From: Paraburkholderia sp. BL23I1N1
Lineage (GTDB): Bacteria; Pseudomonadota; Gammaproteobacteria; Burkholderiales; Burkholderiaceae
DNA length: 64,000 nt
Direction: 5' to 3'
NCBI RefSeq assembly: GCF_003610295.1
Contig: NZ_RAPV01000001.1
Location: 1 to 64,000, forward strand
Part shown: piece by piece, positions 1 through 7,843 of the stretch
Position numbering within the stretch: the stretch's first letter is position 1
Layout of the letters: each line of letters starts with the position of its first letter
The notes under the pieces: model-generated
Database searches by the model: none
What the model saw: the letters and a program-made list of their open reading frames with translations, nothing else
Told to the model about the DNA's origin: nothing
Position numbers and translations under genes: made by a program

Positions 1-1125
1 ACGCTGCGCGTCGGGCCAGTTGTACAGTTCTTCCTTGATTGCGTATTCGAGAATCTGGCGTTTTTCTTCAACCACCAGAATTTCTTCGAGACCGCGCGCG
101 AACGCTTGCGCGCCTTGTGCCTCGAGCGGCCATACACAGCCGACCTTGTACAGGCGGATGCCGATGCGCGAACAGGTTTCGTCGTCGAGACCTAGATCGG
201 TCAGCGCCTGACGCACGTCGAGGTATGCCTTGCCGCCGGTCATGATGCCGAAACGCGCATGCGGCGAATCGATTTCGACGCGGTCCAGTTTGTTCGCGCG
301 CACGTAGGCGAGCGCCGCGTACCACTTGTAATCGAGCAGACGCGCTTCCTGCACCAGCGGCGGATCCGGCCAGCGGATGTTCAGGCCGCCTGCGGGCATG
401 ACGAAGTCTTCCGGCAGAATGATTTTTGTGCGGTGCGGATCGATATCGACCGAAGCCGACGATTCGACCACATCGGTCACGCACTTCATCGCCACCCACA
501 GGCCAGAGTAGCGGCTCATTGCCCAGCCGTGTAGGCCGAAGTCCAGATATTCCTGCACGTTCGACGGAAACAGCACCGGCAGGCCACACGCCTTGAAGAT
601 GTGTTCCGACTGGTGCGCGAGCGTCGAGGATTTGGCGGCGTGGTCGTCGCCGGCGAGCACAAGAACGCCGCCGTGTTGCGCCGAGCCGGCCGAATTGCCG
701 TGCTTGAAGACGTCGCCGGAGCGGTCGACACCCGGGCCCTTGCCATACCACATCGAGAACACGCCATCGTATTTGGCGCTCGGGTACAGATTGACCTGCT
801 GTGAACCCCACACGGCGGTCGCTGCGAGGTCTTCGTTGACGCCGGGTTGGAAGACAACCTGGTGCGCGGCGAGATGCTGCTTCGCCTTCCACAGAGATTG
901 GTCGAGTCCGCCGAGTGGCGACCCGCGATAACCGGAAATAAAGCCGGCGGTATTGAGCCCGGCAGCCTGGTCGCGTTCCTGCTGCAGCATCGGCAGACGC
1001 ACTAGCGCCTGGATACCGCTCATGTACGCGCGGCCGCGTTCGAGGGTGTACTTATCGTCGAGCGTGACGGAAGATAGCGCGGCTTCGAGCGAGGCTCGCT
1101 GATCTGCGTCTAGCGGGGCATTCAT
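1..1125 (-). CDS. Indolepyruvate ferredoxin oxidoreductase, fused form, N-terminal part (gene runs off the window)
   Basis: Only the first 375 codons lie in the window, reading leftward from an ATG at 1125 that follows a GGAGGA ribosome site at about 1135-1140. The protein begins MNAPLDADQRASLEAAL and carries the family's early segment with FISGYRGSPLGGLD, NEDLAATAVWGSQQ, MWYGKGPGVDRSGD and AGDDHAAKSSTLAHQSE. These match the thiamine-diphosphate, iron-sulfur 2-oxoacid oxidoreductases that convert aryl pyruvates to aryl-acetyl-CoA; in proteobacteria they are often one fused chain of over 1,100 residues. The family assignment comes from recognised motifs. The exact substrate (indolepyruvate or phenylpyruvate) is inferred only. 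Its closeness to hppD and the paa operon fits a role in aromatic amino acid breakdown. Confidence 0.85.
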   Translation of the reverse strand, partial: MNAPLDADQRASLEAALSSVTLDDKYTLERGRAYMSGIQALVRLPMLQQERDQAAGLNTAGFISGYRGSPLGGLDQSLWKAKQHLAAHQVVFQPGVNEDLAATAVWGSQQVNLYPSAKYDGVFSMWYGKGPGVDRSGDVFKHGNSAGSAQHGGVLVLAGDDHAAKSSTLAHQSEHIFKACGLPVLFPSNVQEYLDFGLHGWAMSRYSGLWVAMKCVTDVVESSASVDIDPHRTKIILPEDFVMPAGGLNIRWPDPPLVQEARLLDYKWYAALAYVRANKLDRVEIDSPHARFGIMTGGKAYLDVRQALTDLGLDDETCSRIGIRLYKVGCVWPLEAQGAQAFARGLEEILVVEEKRQILEYAIKEELYNWPDAQR

Positions 1126-1471
1126 TATGTGTACTCCTCCACCCAGTTTGGGATCGCCAAAACTTTTTTGGGCCGCTGCATCTTGTGAATGCTTCGGGCC
1201 GGGGTCGCCATATTGACGTGTTTTAAGCGATGGTAGCACTGGTGAAAACCCGCCGCAGCACGCAAGAAATGCGGCAGTGCAGCGTGATTTCCACCGAGCG
1301 TATCGGGCGACTTCCGGCGCCGATTGCCGCTGTAACAAGCTGTAAAAACTACAAATTTGCGGAACCGCAGTTGAAATGTCTGTCTAATCCCCCACCTGCG
1401 GGCATTGTCTGCGGAACGCTCTGCATTCGGTGGAGCTTCAGGACAGCAGGGCAGTTAGAAAAGGAGTACGC
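1126..1471. other. Intergenic region between the oxidoreductase gene and a small ORF
   Basis: About 346 bases separate two divergent starts. The left edge holds the ribosome site of the oxidoreductase gene and the right edge holds AAGGAG at 1461-1466 for the small ORF. It should contain at least the leftward promoter, but I could not pick a convincing -35/-10 pair. No RNA gene or repeat is evident. Confidence 0.5.
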
Positions 1472-1675
1472 ATGAACACGAGAAACATCCAGACTTTCCT
1501 GATGGTTTCGGCCGCATTCTTTGCCATGAGCGCGCCGGTGCGCTCGAGCTCAAGCGCGAGTAGCGCTGGGGCACTGTCGAACGCGATCAGCACGGCGCAA
1601 GTCGCGCCCGCACGCATTGCGATGGAGCGCCGTGCACGATCCACCAAGGCCGGCGAGGAAAACCAGAATTCGTGA
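1472..1675 (+). CDS. Small hypothetical protein with signal-peptide-like N-terminus
   Basis: A 67-residue ORF starts at ATG 1472, with AAGGAG five bases upstream. It begins MNTRNIQTFLMVSAAFFAMSAP: a short basic start, a hydrophobic stretch at roughly residues 7-20, then a Ser/Ala-rich linker and a charged tail ending in EENQNS. This looks like a Sec signal followed by about 40 disordered residues, so a small exported or membrane-tethered peptide is plausible. I do not recognise the family. An in-frame ATG at 1430 gives 14 more residues but has no ribosome site and would bury the signal. The gene stands alone, facing the 3' end of hppD. Confidence 0.5.
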   Translation: MNTRNIQTFLMVSAAFFAMSAPVRSSSSASSAGALSNAISTAQVAPARIAMERRARSTKAGEENQNS

Positions 1676-1736
1676 TGCGTCGCTGAGGCGGCGTGTCGGT
1701 TGAAAATCTCTCAGATTCCGCGCCGATCTTCGGCCG

Positions 1737-2834
1737 TTAGGCCTTGTCCTGCACTACACCGCGGCGAATCTGGTCCAGCTCGATCGATTCGAACAGCGCT
1801 TTGAAATTACCCTCGCCGAAGCCTTGATTGCCCTTTCGCTGGATGATCTCGAAGAAGATCGGTCCGATCTGGTTCTCGGTGAAGATCTGCAGCAGCAGGT
1901 CGTCGGGTGCGCCGTCGATCAGGATCTTGCGCTTACGCAATTCGTCGAGCGGCTCGCCGTGATTCGGCACCCGGCGATCGACCAGTTCATAGTAAGTGTC
2001 GATCGTATCGAGCAGCGCGATGTTCGCCGCGCGCAAACCGTCCACAGTGCGGTAAATATCGTTGCTGCCGAGAGCGATGTGCTGAATGCCTTCGCCGTGG
2101 TACTGGTCCAGATATTCCTGAATCTGACCGGCTACATCCGAACCTTCCTCATTGATCGGAATGCGGATTTTGCCACAAGGCGAAGTCATCGCCTTCGATT
2201 TCACACCGGTCACTTTGCCTTCGATGTCGAAGTAACGCACTTCGCGGAAATTGAACAGACGTTCATAGAACTCCGCCCATTCCTGCATGCGGCCGCGATG
2301 GACGTTGTGCGTCAGGTGATCGATATAGGTCAGGCCGTGGCCGACCGGGTTCGGATTCGCGCCGGGAATCGGCTCGAAGTCGACGTCGTAGATATCGATG
2401 TTGCCGACGCTGCCCGGTTCAGCGCCGTTCTTGCCGCGCCAGCGGTCGACAAAATAGATCAGCGAATCGCCGATACCCTTGATCGCCGGAATGTTCAGTT
2501 CCATCGGGCCGGTCTTGTTGTCGAAGCCCCAGGCGCCTTTCTCCAGAGCCTGCTCGTAAGCTTTCGCTGCGTCTTGCACACGGAAAGCGATCGCACAGAT
2601 CGACGGGCCATGCAGGCGCGTGAAACGTTGCGCGAACGAATGCTGTTCGCCGTTGACGATAAAGTTGATGTCGCCTTGGCGATACAGCGTCACGTCTTTG
2701 TGACGATGCCGGGCGATGGCGGTGAAGCCCATCTGTTCGAACAGTTTGCCGAGCGCCTTCGGATCCGGTGCGGTGTATTCGATGAATTCGAAGCCGTCGG
2801 TGCCGACCGGGTTTTCCCAAGTTGAAACCTGCAT
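1737..2834 (-). CDS. hppD: 4-hydroxyphenylpyruvate dioxygenase
   Basis: A 365-residue Fe(II) dioxygenase that turns 4-hydroxyphenylpyruvate into homogentisate in tyrosine and phenylalanine breakdown. It has two vicinal-oxygen-chelate halves: an N-terminal one at about residues 10-140 and the catalytic one at about 165-345. The three iron ligands are visible as H173 (IDHLTHNV), H252 (IQHIALGSND) and E329 (IFFEIIQR), and the C-terminal lid GNFKALFESIE is present. Length and motifs are typical of bacterial HPPD. It is transcribed away from an Lrp/AsnC regulator, and the 245-bp gap between them carries two palindromic repeats. That layout suggests the Lrp protein controls it, which is inference. 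No homogentisate dioxygenase gene is in view. Confidence 0.97.
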   Translation of the reverse strand: MQVSTWENPVGTDGFEFIEYTAPDPKALGKLFEQMGFTAIARHRHKDVTLYRQGDINFIVNGEQHSFAQRFTRLHGPSICAIAFRVQDAAKAYEQALEKGAWGFDNKTGPMELNIPAIKGIGDSLIYFVDRWRGKNGAEPGSVGNIDIYDVDFEPIPGANPNPVGHGLTYIDHLTHNVHRGRMQEWAEFYERLFNFREVRYFDIEGKVTGVKSKAMTSPCGKIRIPINEEGSDVAGQIQEYLDQYHGEGIQHIALGSNDIYRTVDGLRAANIALLDTIDTYYELVDRRVPNHGEPLDELRKRKILIDGAPDDLLLQIFTENQIGPIFFEIIQRKGNQGFGEGNFKALFESIELDQIRRGVVQDKA

Positions 2835-2848
2835 TGTCTGTCTCCTGT

Positions 2849-2937
2849 GTCGACCGGAGTTGGCGCTTTAGCGCTTACTCCGGTCCCATCCAAAGTTGTC
2901 GACCGGAGTTAGCGCTTCGGCGCTCACTCCGGTCCCA
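2849..2937. repeat. Two tandem copies of a 40-bp palindromic element
   Basis: Two near-identical units, 2849-2888 and 2898-2937, repeat with a 49-bp period. Each folds into a long hairpin with outer arms GACCGGAGT / ACTCCGGTC (2852-2860 with 2877-2885 in copy 1) and inner arms GCGCT / AGCGC around a two- to four-base loop. The copies differ mainly in the loop (TTTA or TTCG) and by compensated or tolerated bases, so the fold rather than the sequence seems conserved. They resemble REP-like intergenic palindromes. They lie 14-103 bp upstream of the hppD start, so they would fall in its leader or promoter. Confidence 0.85.
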
Positions 2938-3079
2938 AGCAAAGCTAAAGGGGGCGCGCATTGCGCGACTGAATGAGGCCAGTGTAAAGGTGCGCTGGCG
3001 ACGGAAACTTGCGAACTTAATCACGCGCCGATACGCTTACGCTATTTTCTAGCTCACTTTTCCATATGGACGGCAGAAC

Positions 3080-3577
3080 ATGGCCAAAATAGAGATAGAC
3101 GCCATCGACAGGCGGATTCTGGCAATCCTTCAGGAGAATGGCCGGCTGTCGAATCAGGAGATCGCCGAGCGTATCAATCTGTCGCCGAGCCCGTGTTTAC
3201 GGCGTATCCGTCGGCTGGAAGAAAGCGGGGTGATTCGCGGCTACGTCGCGCTGCTCGATGCGCAAAAGCTTGGGCTCGATCTGCTAGCTTACGTCAACGT
3301 GCGACTGGAAAAACGCAGCGGCCCGGCGCTCAGTCCGCGCGGCGGCGCGACGCATGCCGATCTTTTCCGGGCAGCGGTGCAGACGTGGCCGGAAGTGGTC
3401 GCATGTCACGCGATGACGGGCGACATGGATTACCTCCTGCGTGTGCAGGTCGAGGATATGGCGCACTTTTCACGTTTCGTGCAGGAGCAGTTGCTGCACC
3501 ATCCATCGGTAATCGATGTGAAGACGAGCTTTTCGCTCGAGAAATTCAAGGAGACAACGGCGCTGCCGATTTTGTGA
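3080..3577 (+). CDS. Lrp/AsnC-family transcriptional regulator
   Basis: A 165-residue protein with the family layout. An N-terminal winged helix-turn-helix covers residues 1-60 (IDAIDRRILAILQENGRLSNQ, then IAERINLSPSPCLRRIRRLEESG). A RAM/ligand-sensing domain spans about 70-155, with the GDMDYLLRVQVEDM strand that forms the effector site. It is a little longer than usual because of an insert rich in Ser, Pro, Gly and Arg near residue 100 (KRSGPALSPRGGATH). Such proteins bind amino acids and form octamers on DNA. Divergence from hppD suggests control of tyrosine/phenylalanine catabolism, which is inference. A bidirectional terminator follows. Confidence 0.92.
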   Translation: MAKIEIDAIDRRILAILQENGRLSNQEIAERINLSPSPCLRRIRRLEESGVIRGYVALLDAQKLGLDLLAYVNVRLEKRSGPALSPRGGATHADLFRAAVQTWPEVVACHAMTGDMDYLLRVQVEDMAHFSRFVQEQLLHHPSVIDVKTSFSLEKFKETTALPIL

Positions 3578-3608
3578 GCGCCGGGCCGCGCTCAGGCGAC
3601 GGACAAAC

Positions 3609-3640
3609 AAAAAGGGCAGCCGCAAGGCTGCCCTTTTCTT
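3609..3640. terminator. Bidirectional rho-independent terminator
   Basis: The hairpin AAAAAGGGCAGCC - GCAA - GGCTGCCCTTTT has a T-run on the plus strand and the matching A-run on the other. It lies between the convergent 3' ends of the Lrp regulator and the GNAT gene and can stop both. Confidence 0.9.
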
Positions 3641-3658
3641 CGCCGAAGCGCAGGCCGG

Positions 3659-4327
3659 TTAAGCAGCTTCAGCGGTGGGCAAGAACGATTCGAACAACTT
3701 CGACGCCTGACGCGCCTGGCGCTTGAGCGCATAGTCGAACACCGCGGCTTGCTCCTGCAGCATCTCAGCGATGATGCTCGTTTGATCCGCCGGCGGCAGC
3801 GTCAGATAGGCGTCGGCTTCACCGTACGCGTATTCGATCTTCATGCCGGCCTTCTTCGCGATGTGCATCATGGTCGAATTGCGCGACAGGCAGTGCATGT
3901 ACAGCGTGGTGACATGCGTATTGCGGCTGCGGATGGCGGCGCGCTCGAAGAGCTTCGAGCCAATACCTTGCCCGCGGGCGGTTTCCAGCACCGACACGCC
4001 GAACTCAGCGGTGCGCTTGTCGCCTTCAGCCGGCAGATACGCCAGATGACCGACGCCGATGAGTTGCAACTGGGTGTTGAACACACCGAAGACCGTATCG
4101 CGCGTGAAATCAATCGCGCGGACATAGTTTTCAATAACGTGGTCCGGCACGATCTGGCCGAAGCGCAGAAGGCGGTCGTCTTCGTCGAGCGAGAGAAAGT
4201 GGGTTAGCAGCCGATCGCGATCGATGGCGGTGAGCTCACGGACCAGAGCAGGCGCACGACCGCCTGCCTGCAACCGACGGTCGTGCGAGACGATCGGCTC
4301 AGCGGCGTGGGGTGTAATCAAGTTCAT
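3659..4327 (-). CDS. GNAT-family N-acetyltransferase
   Basis: A 222-residue protein if the ATG at 4327 (MNLITPHAAEP) is used. AAGGAG stands close upstream of that codon, while the longer 253-residue frame starting at 4420 has no ribosome site. The acyl-CoA fold is visible at residues ~50-170: LIGVGHLAYLP, EFGVSVLETARGQGIGSKLFERAA (the R/Q-x-x-G-x-G/A pyrophosphate loop) and LYMHCLSRNSTMMHIAKKAGM. The substrate cannot be told from sequence. The C-terminal ~50 residues are helical and Ala/Gln-rich. It is a single gene transcribed towards the Lrp regulator; a TetR-type palindrome lies about 165 bp upstream. Confidence 0.85.
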   Translation of the reverse strand: MNLITPHAAEPIVSHDRRLQAGGRAPALVRELTAIDRDRLLTHFLSLDEDDRLLRFGQIVPDHVIENYVRAIDFTRDTVFGVFNTQLQLIGVGHLAYLPAEGDKRTAEFGVSVLETARGQGIGSKLFERAAIRSRNTHVTTLYMHCLSRNSTMMHIAKKAGMKIEYAYGEADAYLTLPPADQTSIIAEMLQEQAAVFDYALKRQARQASKLFESFLPTAEAA

Positions 4328-4490
4328 GGTCGGGTTCTCCTTGTGATCGAGCGGCATGGTGCACCGCAAAAACGATTTTAGCGGAAACCCTGGTCTCGTA
4401 CTAGGGAAAACCCGTATCAATATTTGAAGAGAGTGCCTAAAAAGTTAGCGCCCTATTTTTAGGGTATTGATTATTAAAGAAAAATAAATT

Positions 4491-4502
4491 GAACGAGCGT
4501 TC
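4491..4502. promoter_or_regulatory. TetR-type inverted repeat
   Basis: GAACG-AG-CGTTC is a perfect 5-bp inverted repeat with a two-base centre, in an AT-rich stretch between the GNAT start and the paaR stop. Its form resembles operators of TetR-family regulators and differs from the paaA palindrome. No regulator can be assigned. Confidence 0.35.
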
Positions 4503-4569
4503 GGGAAGAGATGTCGCATCCAGGCAACTAGCGCCAATTGTTTCATCTGAACAATGTTGCTACGCGCAA

Positions 4570-5178
4570 TCAGCTTTCGGCAGGGCTCAATCCGTGATCC
4601 ACCATATTGACCACCTGCTCGGCAAATTCACGGTAGCCCATCCGGCCGTCCGGCTTGAGCCAGGTGAACGTCCAGTTGATCATGCCGAACACCATCATCG
4701 TGAGGGCGGTCTGGTTTTCGCGCGTGGCGCGTTCCGGATAGGCGCGCGCCAGTTGCCGCGCAAAAGCCGCGACCACGTCGCGCTGGCGGTTCAGGACGAT
4801 TTCTCGCTGGATGTCGACCAGATACTTCACGTCGTTGAGGAGCGCGACATGGCGGCTGTGCGACGTCTCATACTCGGACAGAAACGCGCGGATCAGCTCC
4901 GCGAAGGTTTCCCGCTCCGATAGCCCGCGACGTTGGCTCGCACCTTGCACCTCGGCAATGATCAGCATTAGCCGCTTCGTGTAGCGGTCCAGCAGATCGA
5001 ACAGGATCGCTTCCTTGCTCGCGTAGTAGTGGTACAGGCGCGCTTTCGAGGTGCCGCTCGCAGCGGCGAGGTCAGCCATCGAGGTGCTTGGGTAGCTGGT
5101 CTGGGCGAATTTCGCCGCGGCCAGTTCGAGGATCTGGTCGCGCTGGGTTTCGTGGTCGGGAGCTCGGGTGCGGGCCAT
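4570..5178 (-). CDS. paaR: TetR-family regulator, probable phenylacetate repressor PaaR
   Basis: A 202-residue TetR-family protein. The N-terminal helix-turn-helix at residues ~10-55 reads RDQILELAAAKFAQTSYPST then ASGTSKARLYHYYASKEAIL. The rest is the all-helical ligand and dimer domain ending in HGLSPAES. The start is set at ATG 5178 because the family domain begins there; the longer open frame to 5493 lies inside the DUF1835 gene. In Burkholderia cenocepacia a TetR regulator encoded just past paaABCDE and one intervening gene represses the paa genes and is relieved by phenylacetyl-CoA. Gene order here is the same, and a TetR-like palindrome lies in the paaA promoter. The name is by synteny. 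Confidence 0.8.
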   Translation of the reverse strand: MARTRAPDHETQRDQILELAAAKFAQTSYPSTSMADLAAASGTSKARLYHYYASKEAILFDLLDRYTKRLMLIIAEVQGASQRRGLSERETFAELIRAFLSEYETSHSRHVALLNDVKYLVDIQREIVLNRQRDVVAAFARQLARAYPERATRENQTALTMMVFGMINWTFTWLKPDGRMGYREFAEQVVNMVDHGLSPAES

Positions 5179-5192
5179 AGTCGTCTGTTTTA

Positions 5193-6005
5193 TTAGTGTG
5201 GACAGGGGGCGAGCGCCGCGCACAGTTCCAGGGTGCGCCATGCGTTCGCGTCGCCACGCAGCTTGATGCGACGTGTCGCGGCCAGTTCGCGGAAGCGCCA
5301 CAGCACGATGCTGTCGCTCACCAGATACCCGAGTTCGGCGGTCATCAGTTCGGAGGCCACTCGCGCCGCGGGTTGCCAATCGCCGGTGGCCTGCTCGAGA
5401 ATCAGCGCGTCCAGATCGGCGAAGCTGCCGCTCGTGAACGTGTTGTCGCGCCAGCGCCGTGTTTCGCCGTTCGCGTGTTTGGCTTCCTGCCATTCGAGCG
5501 CGAGCCGGCTAATGCGCAGAACCGAAATCGGCGCCGCGTCCGGCAGGCGCCCTTGCAGTACAGCCGGCGCGAACATGCCGACGGATGTCGCGCGATCTTT
5601 GCGGCTGTGCGCCCATGCACCCGGATCGGTGAGGTCGCCAATCGACAGACGTACTTCATTCAACCGTTGCGGGTTGTTGCGCAGGTGGTAGGCAACGCGG
5701 CGCAACATAAGTTGATCGGCTGCGCTTTCGCCGTGCCAGACTACCAGGTTCGCGTCACCGCGCGCGATGCTCTCCAGCGCGGCGGCCTGCTCGCGGAATT
5801 CCCGAAGGAAATCGCGCCGGGTGTCCGTGCTGACACGGTCCCAGAATTCCGCTCGCACGTCGGGTCCGTCATCGATACCGCGCAGCGGACCGACCGCCAG
5901 ATCGTCGCGCAGTGCGTGCACGCGATCGTCGCGGCCCGCTTCGGCTAGCGCGGCGCGCAGGGATTCGGCGGCGACATCGCCATTGGTGAGGTGGATGGTG
6001 CTCAT
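5193..6005 (-). CDS. DUF1835 domain-containing protein
   Basis: A 270-residue protein of unknown function. The N-terminal DUF1835 region begins MSTIHLTNGDVAAESLRAAL and includes RDDLAVGPLRGID and NLVVWHGESAADQLMLRRV; the C-terminal part, about residues 150-270, has a LEWQEAKHANGETRRW segment and a helical tail. I chose ATG 6005 because the conserved domain starts there. An in-frame ATG at 6065 would add 20 residues, and neither start has a strong ribosome site. It lies 14 bp upstream of paaR on the same strand, so the two are probably co-transcribed. Context ties it to phenylacetate control or metabolism, but nothing in the sequence shows what it does. Confidence 0.75.
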   Translation of the reverse strand: MSTIHLTNGDVAAESLRAALAEAGRDDRVHALRDDLAVGPLRGIDDGPDVRAEFWDRVSTDTRRDFLREFREQAAALESIARGDANLVVWHGESAADQLMLRRVAYHLRNNPQRLNEVRLSIGDLTDPGAWAHSRKDRATSVGMFAPAVLQGRLPDAAPISVLRISRLALEWQEAKHANGETRRWRDNTFTSGSFADLDALILEQATGDWQPAARVASELMTAELGYLVSDSIVLWRFRELAATRRIKLRGDANAWRTLELCAALAPCPH

Positions 6006-6167
6006 CGGCAGTGGCTTGGGCTGGCAAAAAACGCAAATGACAAACGACAGAAAGGGGCCGCTCATCGATCGGGACAGATGTCCTATCGCGAGCGGCCCCT
6101 AGTGTAAGCGGATCGCGGACCTGCTGAAAGCATTCCGGGCGCCGCATGGCTGCCCGGCACGTTTGGT

Positions 6168-7256
6168 TCAACGCTCGTCGTAACTCACCACCACACGATC
6201 GCTGAGCGGATGGCATTGGCAGGTCAGCACGAAACCGTCGCGAATTTCGTGCTCTTCCAGCGTGTAGTTCTTTTCCATCTTGACCTCGCCTTCAAGCACC
6301 TTCGCGCGGCAGGTGCAGCAGACGCCGCCCTTGCACGCATACGGCAGCGCGAGGCCGGCACGCAAGCCGACGTCGAGCACGCTCACGCCCTGATACGGCA
6401 GGCGCAGCCTGCGCCTTTTGCCGTCGAGGACGATTTCGAGGTCGGCGGCCGGGGTGTCGTCGGTGATTTCGACCGGCGGCACACCCGCTTGCGGCAGTGG
6501 CGAGCCGAAGCGTTCCACGTGCACTTTTGCCGAAGGCACGCCCGCGGCTTCGAGTGCGGCCTCGGCGGCGTCCATCATCGGGGCGGGGCCGCAGATGAAG
6601 GCTTCGTCGATTGCATCGGCCGGCAGCAGGTTTTCGATGAAAGCCGCGCACTTCTGCTGGTCGAGTACACCGTTGAACAGCTCGACGTCCTGCAGGTCGT
6701 CCGACAGCACGTGATAGAGCACGAAGCGGTTCATGAAGCGGTTCTTCAGATCTTCGAGTTCTTCCGCGAACATGATCTGATCGACGCTGCGGTTGCCGTA
6801 AACCAGCGTGAAGGTGCTGCGCGGCTCGACTTCGAGCGTGGTCCTGATGATGGCGAGCACCGGCGTGATGCCCGACCCACCGGCAAACGCGATGTACTGC
6901 TGACCCTGGTCGGCGTTCAGATGGGTGAAGAAGCGCCCATCCGGTGTCATCACGTCGATGGTGTGGCCGGGCTGCAGCGTGTCGAACGCGAAGTTCGAGA
7001 AACGCCCGCCGCGCACGCGCTTGATGCCGATGCGCAGTTCGCCGTCGCGATCGTAATCGGTGACGCCGACGCAGATCGAATACGAACGGCGCGTTTCCTC
7101 ACCGTCGATGTGCGTTTTCAGCGTGACGAACTGGCCCTGCGTGAAGCGATAGTGGTCGCGCAGTTCGTCGGGGACTTCGAAGGCGACCGAGACTGCGTCG
7201 GCGGTTTCGGGACGCACTTCGCGGATACGCAGCGGATGAAATTGCGGAGTAGCCAT
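6168..7256 (-). CDS. paaE: Phenylacetyl-CoA epoxidase reductase subunit PaaE
   Basis: A 362-residue NAD(P)H-dependent reductase that passes electrons to the PaaA di-iron site. Three modules are visible: an FAD-binding barrel at ~1-105 with the RRSYSICVG flavin motif; a nucleotide-binding domain at ~110-245 with AFAGGSGITPVLAII and FICGPAPMMDAAE; and a C-terminal plant-type 2Fe-2S ferredoxin with CKGGVCCTCRAKVLEG plus a distal Cys in LTCQCHP. The start at ATG 7256 lies one base past the paaD stop, indicating coupled translation. It is the last gene of paaABCDE; about 160 bp then separate it from the DUF1835 gene. Confidence 0.96.
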   Translation of the reverse strand: MATPQFHPLRIREVRPETADAVSVAFEVPDELRDHYRFTQGQFVTLKTHIDGEETRRSYSICVGVTDYDRDGELRIGIKRVRGGRFSNFAFDTLQPGHTIDVMTPDGRFFTHLNADQGQQYIAFAGGSGITPVLAIIRTTLEVEPRSTFTLVYGNRSVDQIMFAEELEDLKNRFMNRFVLYHVLSDDLQDVELFNGVLDQQKCAAFIENLLPADAIDEAFICGPAPMMDAAEAALEAAGVPSAKVHVERFGSPLPQAGVPPVEITDDTPAADLEIVLDGKRRRLRLPYQGVSVLDVGLRAGLALPYACKGGVCCTCRAKVLEGEVKMEKNYTLEEHEIRDGFVLTCQCHPLSDRVVVSYDER

Positions 7257-7257
7257 A

Positions 7258-7800
7258 TCAGTATGGTTTGAAGTAGTCGAAGGGTTCGCGGCAGTCGAGG
7301 CATCGGTACAGCGCCTTGCAGGCCGTCGAGCCGAATTGCGCGAGACGCTCGGTATGCGCCGAGCCGCAACGGGGACAGGACGGCGCCGGCAACGCGCGCG
7401 GCATGAAGCGCAGCACTTTTTCCTGCGACGGCACGACGGAGCCGCAATTGCCCGTGGGCGGCGCGATTCCGTAAGCGCGCAGCTTTTCACGCGCGTCGGC
7501 GGTCATCCAGTCGGTGGTCCAGGCGGGCGCGAGGACCGTGGCGATCCGATACGGTTTCAGCTCAGCGGCATCGAGTGCATGGGCGACGTCTTCGGCGATC
7601 TGCGACATCGCCGGGCAACCGGAATAGGTCGGCGTGATCACGACTTCGAGCGTGCCGTCGGCGGCGCGTCGCACGTCGCGCAAAATGCCGAGTTCTCGAA
7701 TCGATACCACCGGGATCTCCGGATCAGGCACCGTTTCGAGTACGGCCCATGCGCGTTCGAGCGTGGCGTCGGCGGTGGGCATGGCAGTCGAGGTCGTCAT
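7258..7800 (-). CDS. paaD: PaaD, DUF59-type Fe-S maturation protein of the epoxidase
   Basis: A 180-residue protein starting at ATG 7800 (MTTSTAMPTADATLERAW). An N-terminal DUF59/MIP18-like domain at ~15-110 contains VPDPEIPVVSIRELGIL and the TYSGCPAMSQIAEDV loop with its conserved Cys. The C-terminal ~50 residues form a zinc ribbon with CPRCGSAHTERLAQFGSTACKALYRC-type spacing (two CxxC pairs). PaaD is thought to help build the iron-sulfur centre of PaaE. The gap from paaC is 43 bp and paaE begins one base after this stop. The open frame extends further upstream, but those codons fall inside paaC. Confidence 0.93.
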   Translation of the reverse strand: MTTSTAMPTADATLERAWAVLETVPDPEIPVVSIRELGILRDVRRAADGTLEVVITPTYSGCPAMSQIAEDVAHALDAAELKPYRIATVLAPAWTTDWMTADAREKLRAYGIAPPTGNCGSVVPSQEKVLRFMPRALPAPSCPRCGSAHTERLAQFGSTACKALYRCLDCREPFDYFKPY

Positions 7801-7843
7801 CGTGAAGTTCCGTCGGGTTCCGCTTGTGCGCGTGGTGGCGCGC

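Noticed and set aside
68-892. A 274-codon Arg-rich frame at the left edge
   Set aside because: It overlaps the indolepyruvate oxidoreductase gene in another frame; that gene has a ribosome site and clear family motifs.
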